Shown: positions 1 to 6,748 of the stretch, piece after piece | How positions within the stretch are numbered: position 1 is the first letter of the stretch | Layout of the letters: every line of letters begins with the position of its first letter | Source: Campylobacterales bacterium | GTDB taxonomy: Bacteria > Campylobacterota > Campylobacteria > Campylobacterales > JALSKU01 | Direction of reading: 5' to 3' | DNA length: 12,473 nucleotides | Assembly: GCA_027038335.1 (NCBI GenBank) | Contig: JALVWI010000111.1 | Coordinates: forward strand, 1-12,473 | The notes under the pieces: generated by a model | Database searches by the model: none | Told to the model about the DNA's origin: nothing | Seen by the model: only the letters and a program-made list of their open reading frames with translations | Translations under genes and position numbers: made by a program

Positions 1-1086
1 GTTAGCGGTGCATTGTTAGCAAAAGATGTCAAGATAGGTGTTGTTTTACCTTTGACAGGTCCTATTGCGGCTTTTGGTCAAACAAGTAGAGGCGGATTGG
101 ATATAGCTTATGCACAAAATCATAAATTAAAAAATGGAGATAATGTTAAACTTATCATTTTAGATGATAGAGGTGACAAGGTAGAAGCTGCAACAGCAAC
201 AAAAAGACTTATAGATAAAAATCATGTAACTGCAATTTTAGGTGAAGTTGCAAGTTCTAACTCTATGGCTATGGCTCCTGTTGCGGATAATGCAAAAACT
301 CCTATGATAACTCATGCGTCAACCAATCCAAGAGTTACAAAAGGTAAAAAATTTGTAACAAGAGCATGTTTTATAGATCCTTTCCAAGGTGCGGTTGCAG
401 CTAACTATGCACTTAGTAAGGGTTACAAAAGAGCTGTTATAGTTACAGATGCAAAGCAAGACTATTCTGTTGGTCTATCTAAAGCTTTCAAAAAAGCTTA
501 TATAAAAGGCGGCGGTAAAGTTGTAGGAAGAGTTCTTATCAACTCAGGAGATAAAGACTTCAATGCTCAAGTTTCTACTATCAAATCACTTCATCCGGAT
601 ATCATAGCATTTACAGGTTACTATCCAGAGGGTGCATTACTTGCTAGACAAGCTAGAGCTGTAGGAGTAAAAGCTCCATTTATCGGCGGTGACGGTTCGG
701 GATTTCCTGAGCTTATCAAGATAGGCGGAAAAGCAGTTGAAGGTTTTATGTACACTGATCACTTTAATGAAGCAGCAGCAAAAAGTCCAGAGGCTAAAGC
801 TTATGTAGATGCTTTTCATAAAAAGTTTCATAAACCTGCTGACTCTATGGGTGCACTAGCTGCAGATGCTTACGGTATGATACTAGCAGCTATGAACAAA
901 TGTATAGATGAAGGAAAAGCTCCGACTGATAAAATATGTGTTAATACAAATTTAAGACATACCAAAAACTATCATGGTATTACAGGTGTTATAAATATAG
1001 ACAAAAATGGAAATGCTGTCAAATCAGCAGTTGTCAATGTTGTTAAAAATGGTAAATTTGCTTACCTAACAACAGTCAATCCATAA
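1..1086 (+). CDS. livJ: Branched-chain amino acid type ABC transporter, periplasmic substrate-binding protein (5' truncated by window)
   Basis: The protein is a type I periplasmic binding protein of the Leu/Ile/Val family (Peripla_BP_6), which captures a substrate in the periplasm and hands it to LivHM. The reading frame is open from base 1, beginning V-S-G-A-L-L-A-K-D-V-K-I-G. The first visible residues therefore look like the end of a signal peptide, with likely cleavage near A7/K8, and the true start lies upstream. The TTG at 13 is only an internal Leu codon. The mature N-terminus has the hallmark IGVVLPLTGPIAAFGQ. A late pair of cysteines (NKCIDEG...KICVN) could form a disulfide, and the GITGVINIDKNGN stretch is typical of the C-terminal lobe. 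The following liv genes support the role. The substrate could be branched-chain amino acids, another amino acid, or an amide/urea-type compound; sequence alone does not settle it, so the symbol is provisional (livJ or livK). Confidence 0.9.
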   Translation, partial: VSGALLAKDVKIGVVLPLTGPIAAFGQTSRGGLDIAYAQNHKLKNGDNVKLIILDDRGDKVEAATATKRLIDKNHVTAILGEVASSNSMAMAPVADNAKTPMITHASTNPRVTKGKKFVTRACFIDPFQGAVAANYALSKGYKRAVIVTDAKQDYSVGLSKAFKKAYIKGGGKVVGRVLINSGDKDFNAQVSTIKSLHPDIIAFTGYYPEGALLARQARAVGVKAPFIGGDGSGFPELIKIGGKAVEGFMYTDHFNEAAAKSPEAKAYVDAFHKKFHKPADSMGALAADAYGMILAAMNKCIDEGKAPTDKICVNTNLRHTKNYHGITGVINIDKNGNAVKSAVVNVVKNGKFAYLTTVNP

Positions 1087-1090
1087 CAAA

Positions 1091-1125
1091 GAGATATATG
1101 CTCCGGATATTTCCGGAGCCATCTC
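1091..1125 (+). terminator. GC-rich stem-loop between livJ and livH
   Basis: A perfect 8-bp stem, GCTCCGGA (1100-1107) with TCCGGAGC (1112-1119), encloses a TATT loop. An outer GAGAT (1091-1095) can also pair with ATCTC (1121-1125). It lies 13 nt after the livJ stop. There is no strong T-tract behind it, so it is either a weak (partial) terminator or a 3' stability hairpin protecting the binding-protein mRNA. In binding-protein transporters such elements usually let the periplasmic protein be made in excess over the permeases. The structure is seen directly; the function is inferred. Confidence 0.6.
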
Positions 1126-1236
1126 AACATGCTTCTTACACAACTTAAAAAAAATTCAAGAAATCTGTCAAATTTAAAAAATAATTATGAAACATTAAGA
1201 TATTATTATGATTACAAATTAAAATAGGGTGAAAAT
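1126..1236 (+). promoter_or_regulatory. AT-rich leader before livH, possible secondary promoter
   Basis: This 111-nt stretch holds no gene. It contains overlapping -10-like hexamers TATTAT (1201-1206) and TATGAT (1207-1212), followed by the livH ribosome binding site AGGG (1226-1229), 7 nt before the ATG at 1237. No convincing -35 hexamer sits at the right distance. Internal transcription of livHMGF from here is possible but weakly supported in such AT-rich DNA. Confidence 0.3.
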
Positions 1237-2130
1237 ATGGACTTTTCAACTTTTATGCAGCAAATGGTCAATGGCGTAAGCCTTGGCAGTATGTATGCTC
1301 TTATTGCTATAGGTTATACGATGGTATATGGGGTTTTAAGGCTTATCAACTTTGCACATGGTGACATAATGATGGTAGGTGCTTTTTCAGCTTATGTAGC
1401 TCATGCTAGCGGAGCTCCGTTTGGGCTTTCGGTTGTGATTGCTATATTGGTAGCTATTATTGTCGGAGTTTTAACTGACAAGATAGCTTATAAACCATTA
1501 AGAGATGCACCAAAGATATCTTTACTTATCACAGCGATCGGTATAAGTTTTTTCTTAGAAAATTTATTTAATGTTTTATTCGGCGGAGTGCCTAGAGCTT
1601 TTTATGCTCCTGATTATTTAACTCAAACCTTGCATATAGGCAATGTTATCATGCCTATTATGGTTTTTATCATTCCTGTGGTTACATTGGCACTTTTAGC
1701 GATAATTCTTTGGGTGCTGTACAAAACAAAATACGGTATGGCTATCAGAGCCTTAGCATTTGATATTCCTACCGTAAAACTCATGGGTATCAATGCTGAT
1801 TTTATTATTTCGATAGTTTTTGCTCTTGGTTCAGCACTAGCAGCAGTCGGCGGTGTGTTTTATGCAGCAAGTTATCCCTCCATAGATCCATTGATGGGTG
1901 TTATAGTAGGACTAAAAGCGTTTGCCGCAGCGGTTCTTGGAGGTATAGGAAGTGTTGCAGGTGCAGTAGTAGGTGGTTTTATCTTGGGCTTTACAGAGAT
2001 AGTTGTTGTTGCATTTATGCCAAGTCTTGGCGGTTATAAAGATGCATTTGCCTTTATTTTCTTGATACTTGTGCTGCTCTTTAAACCAACCGGTATCATG
2101 GGTCAAGATTTAGATAGAAGCAGATTTTAG
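1237..2130 (+). CDS. livH: Branched-chain amino acid ABC transporter permease LivH
   Basis: This is an inner-membrane permease of the LivH family and one half of the translocation channel with LivM. The 297 residues are the usual length. It is hydrophobic throughout, with about eight membrane segments. The N-terminus shows the family pattern SLGSMYALIAIGYTMVYGVL followed by LINFAHGDIMMVGA (residues 37-50). The cytoplasmic loop that docks on the ATPase (EAA-like) is at about 167-186, GMAIRALAFD...KLMGIN. The glycine-rich AAAVLGGIGSVAGAVVGG (230-247) is a conserved family stretch. The ATG at 1237 has AGGG 7 nt upstream. The livM start lies 7 nt (or 10 nt) after the stop, which marks one operon. 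Confidence 0.96.
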   Translation: MDFSTFMQQMVNGVSLGSMYALIAIGYTMVYGVLRLINFAHGDIMMVGAFSAYVAHASGAPFGLSVVIAILVAIIVGVLTDKIAYKPLRDAPKISLLITAIGISFFLENLFNVLFGGVPRAFYAPDYLTQTLHIGNVIMPIMVFIIPVVTLALLAIILWVLYKTKYGMAIRALAFDIPTVKLMGINADFIISIVFALGSALAAVGGVFYAASYPSIDPLMGVIVGLKAFAAAVLGGIGSVAGAVVGGFILGFTEIVVVAFMPSLGGYKDAFAFIFLILVLLFKPTGIMGQDLDRSRF

Positions 2131-2137
2131 GGAGTTT

Positions 2138-3163
2138 ATGATGTTAATAGGAAAAAAACACTTTTTACAACTATTTTTTTTGATAGTTACGATTTGGTTT
2201 ATATGGTATGCTCAAAATCATTTAGATCCTTATACGGTTAGTATTTTAAATAATATTGCCATATTTGCTATATTGGCACTTAGTTATAACCTTATCAACG
2301 GTATAGCAGGTCAGTTTTCACTTGAACCGAACGGTTTTGTCGCTATTGGTGCGTATGTAACAGCCCTATTTTTGATCCCCGGAAGTACAAAGCTTGATAT
2401 GTTTGCACTTGAAGATCCGGCTCCTGTTATTATGGCTATGCACACATCATTTTTACCGGCTCTTGTGATGAGCGGTGTAGTTGCAGCTACTATTGCATTT
2501 ATTCTTTCTGTTCCGGTTTTTAGAGTAAGAGGGGATTATCTTGCTATTGTAACACTTGGTTTTGGATTTATCATTAGAATTTTTGCTATGAACAATCCAA
2601 AATATACAAACGGTGCCATGGGCTTAAATGATATTCCTTCTGTTGCCAATTTATATTGGTGCGGTTTTATAGCGGTAATTACTTTTATCGTGATGATAAA
2701 TATCATTTACTCGAAATATGGACGGGCGATGAAAGCTGTAAGAGATGACGAAGATGCTGCAACCGCAATGGGAATAAATACATTTTGGATGAAAACTTAT
2801 GCTTTCATGACAAGTGCATTTTTTGAAGGAATCGGCGGAGGTTTGATGGCATCTCTTCTTACAACTATTTCTCCTGATCAATTTACATTTTTGCTAACTT
2901 TCCAACTTCTTATCATTATAGTTTTAGGAGGCCTTGGAAGTATGAGCGGTGCGATACTCGGAACTATTTTGGTTATGGGTGGAAGTGAATGGTTGAGATT
3001 TTTAGATCAGGATATGGATATATTCGGTTATCATACCGGAGCACATCCCGGTCTTAGAATGGTTGTTTTTTCCATTTTGCTTATCATATTAATGCTTTTT
3101 GCTAGAAAAGGATTGTTTGGCAATAAAGAGTTAACTGAAATATTCAAAAGGGTAAAAAAATGA
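2138..3163 (+). CDS. livM: Branched-chain amino acid ABC transporter permease LivM
   Basis: This is the second inner-membrane permease of the Liv importer, 341 residues. It has an N-terminal membrane helix (about 9-24) and a series of further hydrophobic segments. The ATPase-docking loop GRAMKAVRDDEDAATAMGIN is at 195-214, and LGGLGSMSGAILG is at 263-275. The conserved region that usually reads SLGHAxFxxIGAY is SLEPNGFVAIGAY here (61-73), a local variation that I think is lineage-typical. Two ATGs are adjacent (2138 and 2141). The Shine-Dalgarno AGGGAG (2129-2134) is only 3 nt from the first but 6 nt from the second, so 2141 may be the true start. Its stop overlaps the livG start by 4 nt (ATGA), indicating translational coupling. 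Confidence 0.95.
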   Translation: MMLIGKKHFLQLFFLIVTIWFIWYAQNHLDPYTVSILNNIAIFAILALSYNLINGIAGQFSLEPNGFVAIGAYVTALFLIPGSTKLDMFALEDPAPVIMAMHTSFLPALVMSGVVAATIAFILSVPVFRVRGDYLAIVTLGFGFIIRIFAMNNPKYTNGAMGLNDIPSVANLYWCGFIAVITFIVMINIIYSKYGRAMKAVRDDEDAATAMGINTFWMKTYAFMTSAFFEGIGGGLMASLLTTISPDQFTFLLTFQLLIIIVLGGLGSMSGAILGTILVMGGSEWLRFLDQDMDIFGYHTGAHPGLRMVVFSILLIILMLFARKGLFGNKELTEIFKRVKK

Positions 3164-3927
3164 TCCTTGAAGTAAAAAATGTGACCATGAAATTTGGCGG
3201 TGTTACTGCAATAGACAATCTTAGTTTTGGAGTAAAATCCGGTGAAATATTTGGTCTAATAGGACCAAACGGAGCAGGTAAAACAACTATATTCAATATA
3301 ATCACCGGAAATTACACACAAACAGAAGGTGAAGTATTTTTTATGCATGAATCAATTTCAGGTATAAAACCCAATGTCATTGTTCAAAAAGGAATAGCTA
3401 GAACTTTTCAGAATATAAGACTTTTTAAGAGCATGACTGTGCTTGATAATGTTTTGATAGGTTTTCACAATGACGCAAATTATACTTTTTTTGAGTCTAT
3501 TTTAAGGTTGCCTAGATATTTTTCAAATGAAAAAAGATTGAAAGCAGCTACTATGGATATATTGGAGAGGTTTGGTATAGCCCAGTATGCTGATTATCCA
3601 GCTACTGCACTAAGTTATGGCAATCAAAGGAAAGTTGAAATTGCAAGAGCTGTGGCAACTGAACCAAAACTTCTTTTGCTTGATGAACCGGCAGCAGGTA
3701 TGAATCCTATCGAAACTGAAGACTTATCCAATATCATAAGAAATATCAAAGAGGAATATGGCTTGAGTATTCTTTTGATAGAACACGATATGAAATTTGT
3801 AAACAATATGTGCGATAAGGTTTTGGTACTTGACTATGGTGAGGAGATTTTTGAAGGAAAACCTAGCGATGCGATTATGGATAAAAAGGTAATTGCAGCT
3901 TATTTGGGAGATTTTACACATGCTTAA
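3160..3927 (+). CDS. livG: Branched-chain amino acid ABC transporter ATP-binding protein LivG
   Basis: This is a cytoplasmic ABC ATPase that powers LivHM. In its 255 residues the motifs come in order: Walker A GPNGAGKTT (35-43), Q-loop RTFQNIRLF (Q84), signature LSYGNQ (151-156), Walker B LLLLDEP (171-177) and H-loop H209 in IEHDM. The signature LSYGNQRKVEIARA and the AAGMNP after Walker B are the LivG form of these motifs. The C-terminal extension (IFEGKPSDAI...AYLGD) is also family-typical. The start ATG overlaps the livM stop, and an AAGGG lies 7 nt upstream. The gene overlaps livF by 8 nt. Confidence 0.96.
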   Translation: MILEVKNVTMKFGGVTAIDNLSFGVKSGEIFGLIGPNGAGKTTIFNIITGNYTQTEGEVFFMHESISGIKPNVIVQKGIARTFQNIRLFKSMTVLDNVLIGFHNDANYTFFESILRLPRYFSNEKRLKAATMDILERFGIAQYADYPATALSYGNQRKVEIARAVATEPKLLLLDEPAAGMNPIETEDLSNIIRNIKEEYGLSILLIEHDMKFVNNMCDKVLVLDYGEEIFEGKPSDAIMDKKVIAAYLGDFTHA

Positions 3928-4612
3928 AGTAAAAAATTTGGAAGTGTATTACGGCGTTATAGCGGCTGTTAGAGGTATAAACTTTTCTGTAAAAGAGGGG
4001 CAAATTGTTACTCTTATAGGTTCTAACGGTGCAGGTAAAACTTCAACTCTAAATGCCATAGTTAATAGTATCAAGAAAAAAGGTGTAGTTGATTATTATG
4101 GAGTTGATATAGCAAAACTTAAAACCCATGAAATTGTCAAAAGAGGTATTTCCATGGTTCCTGAAGGAAGAAAAGTTTTTATCAATCTAACAGTTGATGA
4201 AAATCTCAGAATGGGAGCATTTAACAATGATGAAAACTTTGAGGCATTAAGAGATGAAATGTATGAAATGTTTCCTAGACTTGCTGATAGAAGGACACAA
4301 CTAGCCGGTACTATGAGTGGCGGAGAGCAACAAATGCTTGCAATCGCAAGAGCTCTTATGAGTGAGCCTAAGCTTTTGATGTTAGATGAGCCTAGTCTCG
4401 GTCTTGCTCCTAAAATTGTAGGAGAACTTTTTGAAGTTATACAAAGGCTTAAAGAAAGTATTACCATTTTGCTTGTAGAACAAAATGCTTTTGCAGCATT
4501 ACAGATCGCTGATCATGCTTATGTTTTGGAAAATGGCGAAATAGCTCTCGAAGATGAAGCAAAAGTACTTTTAGGTAATGATGAAGTTAGAAAAAAATAT
4601 CTAGGTGGATAA
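3920..4612 (+). CDS. livF: Branched-chain amino acid ABC transporter ATP-binding protein LivF
   Basis: This is the partner ATPase of LivG, 230 residues from the ATG at 3920. Motifs are Walker A GSNGAGKTS (34-42), MVPEGRKVF in the Q-loop region (79-87), signature MSGGEQQ (132-138) and Walker B LLMLDEP (152-158). The H-loop position carries Gln in LLVEQNA (Q188) instead of His, as is normal for LivF. The frame is open further upstream to a TTG at 3893, but the ATG at 3920 fits the family N-terminus (MLKVKNLEVYYG). It also has GGGAG (3906-3910) 9 nt ahead and overlaps livG by only 8 nt, so I prefer it. It is the last gene of the liv operon, with a terminator hairpin starting in its stop codon. 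Confidence 0.95.
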   Translation: MLKVKNLEVYYGVIAAVRGINFSVKEGQIVTLIGSNGAGKTSTLNAIVNSIKKKGVVDYYGVDIAKLKTHEIVKRGISMVPEGRKVFINLTVDENLRMGAFNNDENFEALRDEMYEMFPRLADRRTQLAGTMSGGEQQMLAIARALMSEPKLLMLDEPSLGLAPKIVGELFEVIQRLKESITILLVEQNAFAALQIADHAYVLENGEIALEDEAKVLLGNDEVRKKYLGG

Positions 4613-4637
4613 AAGAGGGTCTAATGACTCTCTTTTT
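4611..4637. terminator. Bidirectional intrinsic terminator between livF and the perR-like gene
   Basis: AAAAGAGGGTC (4611-4621) pairs with GACTCTCTTTT (4626-4636) around a TAAT loop: 11 bp with one G-U wobble. On the + strand it ends in TTTTT for livF. On the - strand the same hairpin ends in CTCTTTTA for the convergent regulator gene. It overlaps the last bases of the livF stop codon (4610-4612) and the complete stop codon of the regulator (4621-4623), so one element ends both transcripts. Confidence 0.85.
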
Positions 4638-5040
4638 GTTGGCAAGTAGGACAAATACCCTCAAAAGTTATAAGAGTATTTGTTATCTTATATCCACTTT
4701 CTTTTGCAGTATTGTTAGCGATCCAAGTATCATCAACTTTTATATCTTTTAGCTCTCCGCATTTAGTGCAAAAAAGATGAGCATGATTTTCTTTTGTGAT
4801 TTCATATCTTGCTTTGTGTTGAGGTATCTTAACCTCAGTTAAAAATCCATTATCCGTCATGGAATTGATATTTTTATATACAGTTGCCAAAGAGATATAA
4901 GGAAAGATATTTTTTAGAGATTCATAAAGATTGTCTATATCTATATGCCCACTTTTTTCTATTTCGTCGATCATATACATTCTTTGAGGTGTTGCTTTTA
5001 AGTTATAGCCTTTTAAAACATCTCTATAATCTTTTATCAT
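4621..5040 (-). CDS. Fur-family metalloregulator, PerR-like
   Basis: This is a 139-residue DNA-binding repressor of the Fur family. The winged helix covers about 1-80 (LKATPQRMYMIDEI, then the recognition region ISLATVYKNINSM at 49-61). The dimerisation domain follows. Structural zinc cysteines are C91/C94 (CTKC) and C130/C133 (CPTC). Aligned by eye to Bacillus PerR, the regulatory-metal ligands are H32, E80, H86, H88 and D99. D99 is Asp as in PerR (D104), while classical Fur has Glu there; E80 is Glu as in Fur, while PerR has Asp85. The C-terminal CPTCQQKESH also resembles PerR. It probably senses peroxide and iron, but Fur-type iron sensing cannot be excluded. The Shine-Dalgarno AGGA (minus strand, 5051-5048) is 7 nt from the ATG. 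It is monocistronic with its own promoter. Confidence 0.9.
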   Translation of the reverse strand: MIKDYRDVLKGYNLKATPQRMYMIDEIEKSGHIDIDNLYESLKNIFPYISLATVYKNINSMTDNGFLTEVKIPQHKARYEITKENHAHLFCTKCGELKDIKVDDTWIANNTAKESGYKITNTLITFEGICPTCQQKESH

Positions 5041-5080
5041 ATTAATATCCTATTACTTTACTGTATTATATTTGACAAAT

Positions 5081-5109
5081 ATTGTACAAAAGTTACAACT
5101 AAATGTCAA
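5081..5109 (-). promoter_or_regulatory. Promoter of the PerR-like regulator gene
   Basis: On the minus strand a perfect -35 TTGACA (5109-5104) is followed after exactly 17 bp by -10 TACAAT (5086-5081). This predicts a start of transcription near 5074 and a leader of about 34 nt ahead of the ATG at 5040. It is the best sigma-70-type promoter in the window. An imperfect dyad at 5071-5090 (arms TTTG/CAAA around a self-complementary AATATT core; 14 of 20 positions symmetrical) covers the -10 and the predicted start. It could be an autoregulatory operator, though AT-rich DNA makes weak dyads by chance. Confidence 0.7.
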
Positions 5110-5266
5110 CAAAAGAAATAATTACATATCTAAAATAATATGTTTTTTATAATTATTTTCTCTTAATAATATATAGATATAATTGTCAAAGGAGAAATAT
5201 TTTATTTTGATATGATAAAAGCTATTGCAGTAATATTATAATTTACAAATGCTGTATCTGTTATCT
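5110..5266. other. AT-rich intergenic stretch with no supported gene
   Basis: These 157 nt lie between the perR promoter and the stop of the 399-residue gene. I see no convincing terminator for that gene. On the + strand there is a TATAAT (5178-5183), an AAAGGAG (5188-5194) and a 9-codon frame from ATG 5212 reading MIKAIAVIL. The Shine-Dalgarno-like motif is 17 nt from the ATG, too far for normal use. The combination may be a decayed start of a secreted-protein gene or chance. Confidence 0.4.
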
Positions 5267-6466
5267 TTAATCATCATTTTTAGTATTATCTTTAGACGAT
5301 TTGATTGCATTTTCCAAAGCATTTTTTGCAACTTCCCATGCTCTAAGTCCAAGTTTTTTTGATTCTTTGGCAACTTGTTCTATATTTTCTTTTTTTATAC
5401 TTTTAATTTTTTTATCTATTTGAAGTTCACTTAACTTATTTGTTAAAGTTTTTCTCAATTCATTGACTTTTGGACTTTCTTTGAGTTTTTCTACCTTTTT
5501 TAAAATATTCTCTTTTGTATCAGCTGTAATCTTCATAAGTCTAGTCATGGAATTATCAAGTTCCAAAACAATATTTTCTAAAATATTTCTAGAAATTCCC
5601 TTTGAATTTTGTGCGGCATTTTTTATCAAATCTATAAAATCACTATTTAAATCTATGATATTTAAACCTTCAAAAAGTATCTTTTCCTCTTTTTGATCTC
5701 TTATTTCATCTGGCAAAAATTCTAAATTGTCATTAAAATCATTTACCGCATTTGCAATACCGTTTTTAATACCTTTAACCGTGCCTTTTAAGATCTCTTT
5801 GGCAAATGCTTGATACTCATCTGCAATGTTGACTGCCACATTGAGTACTGTTTTTGCTGCTTCAAGTGTTTTAGTTTTTGAAAAGTCGTCTCCTCCTATC
5901 GTTTGAAAAATAATATTTTGTATGATAGTCTCTATAACCTCTTCTATATTTTTTTGATTTTCTATGGTTGTTATGATAGCTTCTTCAGTTGTCTCGTTTA
6001 GTATTCCAAGGAGTAAGACTTCTTTTAACTTAGTATCGCTTATAGCCTTTTCTATAAAGAGTGATGTTTTATCATCTGTTGTTTTTGAAAATTCTTCTAT
6101 ATCCTTGTATATATCTTGCAATATATCTCTTAACTCATTTTTTTGAAGTTCTATCTCTTGCTTTAGTTTTGTTACAAGAGAAATTTTTTTATAAATTTCT
6201 TCTTCTCTTTTCTGCGAAAGGGCTTGCATACTTCCATCTATAACTGAAGAAATTGTACTTATATTTTCAATATTTTCACTTTCAAGTATTTTAATATAAC
6301 TTTTTATCAATTCAACAACTCTGAGTTTTTTGCTTTCATCATTTTTCAGTCTATTTATTTTTTTCTTTGTGATATTGTAACAAGCATTTTTTATATTGAT
6401 TTCTAATTTTTGTATCTCTTTATCATTGCCTATCTCTTGTAAAAATTCATCTTTTAAGCTTTGCAT
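5267..6466 (-). CDS. Uncharacterised helical, coiled-coil-rich protein (399 residues)
   Basis: I do not recognise a named family. The protein is Lys/Glu/Ile-rich with a single Cys (C29), just two prolines (P252, P332), no signal peptide and no clear membrane segment, so it is probably cytoplasmic and nearly all alpha-helical. Charged heptad-like stretches occur at about 45-130 and 305-370. A less charged middle contains EILKGTVKGIKNGIANAVNDF (224-244), and the C-terminus has RAWEVAKNALENAIKSSKD (375-393). These two Gly/Ala-containing amphipathic helices resemble each other loosely. The Lys-rich Asp-tipped C-terminus looks disordered. The start at 6466 has AGGA 6 nt upstream, placed across the stop of the DUF493 gene 9 nt away, so the two are probably translationally coupled. 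Possible roles are structural, scaffold or envelope-stress proteins; none is shown by the sequence. That it is a real gene is supported by length, ribosome binding site and operon position. Confidence 0.75.
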   Translation of the reverse strand: MQSLKDEFLQEIGNDKEIQKLEINIKNACYNITKKKINRLKNDESKKLRVVELIKSYIKILESENIENISTISSVIDGSMQALSQKREEEIYKKISLVTKLKQEIELQKNELRDILQDIYKDIEEFSKTTDDKTSLFIEKAISDTKLKEVLLLGILNETTEEAIITTIENQKNIEEVIETIIQNIIFQTIGGDDFSKTKTLEAAKTVLNVAVNIADEYQAFAKEILKGTVKGIKNGIANAVNDFNDNLEFLPDEIRDQKEEKILFEGLNIIDLNSDFIDLIKNAAQNSKGISRNILENIVLELDNSMTRLMKITADTKENILKKVEKLKESPKVNELRKTLTNKLSELQIDKKIKSIKKENIEQVAKESKKLGLRAWEVAKNALENAIKSSKDNTKNDD

Positions 6467-6475
6467 TTTATATCC

Positions 6476-6748
6476 TTATATAATTATTTTAATATTTTTG
6501 TCTTTTTTTAAAGACTCATAAATGCTTTTTCTATCTTCATCACTATGCACTACAAGCGAGAGTATATAACTATCATATTTACCATTTTTACTTTTTTTTG
6601 AAAAAATAAGATTATAATTTCTTTTCCCCAATAACTCTTTTATTGAGTTTGTTAAGTCATCTTTTTTGTCCGTGATAAGCTTATACTCCCAGTTGCAAGG
6701 ATAGTTAAGTCCAAGCTCCTTGTCAAGCTTTTCGTTTGAAGTGTCCAC
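6476..6748 (-). CDS. DUF493 (YbeD/HP0495-like) small protein
   Basis: This is a small cytoplasmic alpha/beta protein of the DUF493 family, an ACT-like fold whose function is not established. The family's opening signature is NYPCNWEYKLI, closely like the YPCLWDYRVI I recall in Helicobacter HP0495. It is followed by KYDSYILSLVVHSDEDRKSIYESLKKDKNIKII, the second beta-alpha-beta unit. I chose the GTG at 6748 (90 residues) because GGAGGT (minus strand, 6758-6753) sits 4 nt ahead. A longer frame starts with TTG at 6772 (98 residues), but no ribosome binding site precedes it. The gene overlaps the 3' end of moaC by 26 nt (50 nt with the TTG), and the 399-residue gene follows after 9 nt. Confidence 0.85.
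   Translation of the reverse strand: MDTSNEKLDKELGLNYPCNWEYKLITDKKDDLTNSIKELLGKRNYNLIFSKKSKNGKYDSYILSLVVHSDEDRKSIYESLKKDKNIKIII

Noticed and set aside
13..15. TTG at 13 as the start of the binding-protein gene
   Set aside because: The frame is open to base 1 and the preceding codons look like the end of a signal peptide. The gene is cut by the window edge.
3893..3919. Upstream TTG start for livF giving nine extra residues
   Set aside because: The ATG at 3920 matches the family N-terminus, has a ribosome binding site and gives a normal 8-nt overlap with livG.
4096..4467. 123-codon open frame antisense to livF
   Set aside because: It is Ser/Leu-rich reverse-complement shadow of a highly conserved ATPase gene, with no family features.
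5115..5160. Long AT-only inverted repeat (GAAATAATTA with TAATTATTTTC, inner CATAT/ATATG)
   Set aside because: It is purely A/T pairing with bulges and has no transcript to act on in the + direction; chance level for this composition.
5147..5161. TTATAAT-N-ATT-type sequence resembling the Bacillus Per box upstream of the PerR-like gene
   Set aside because: Only the first half-site matches well, it lies about 40 nt upstream of the -35, and such matches are common in AT-rich DNA.
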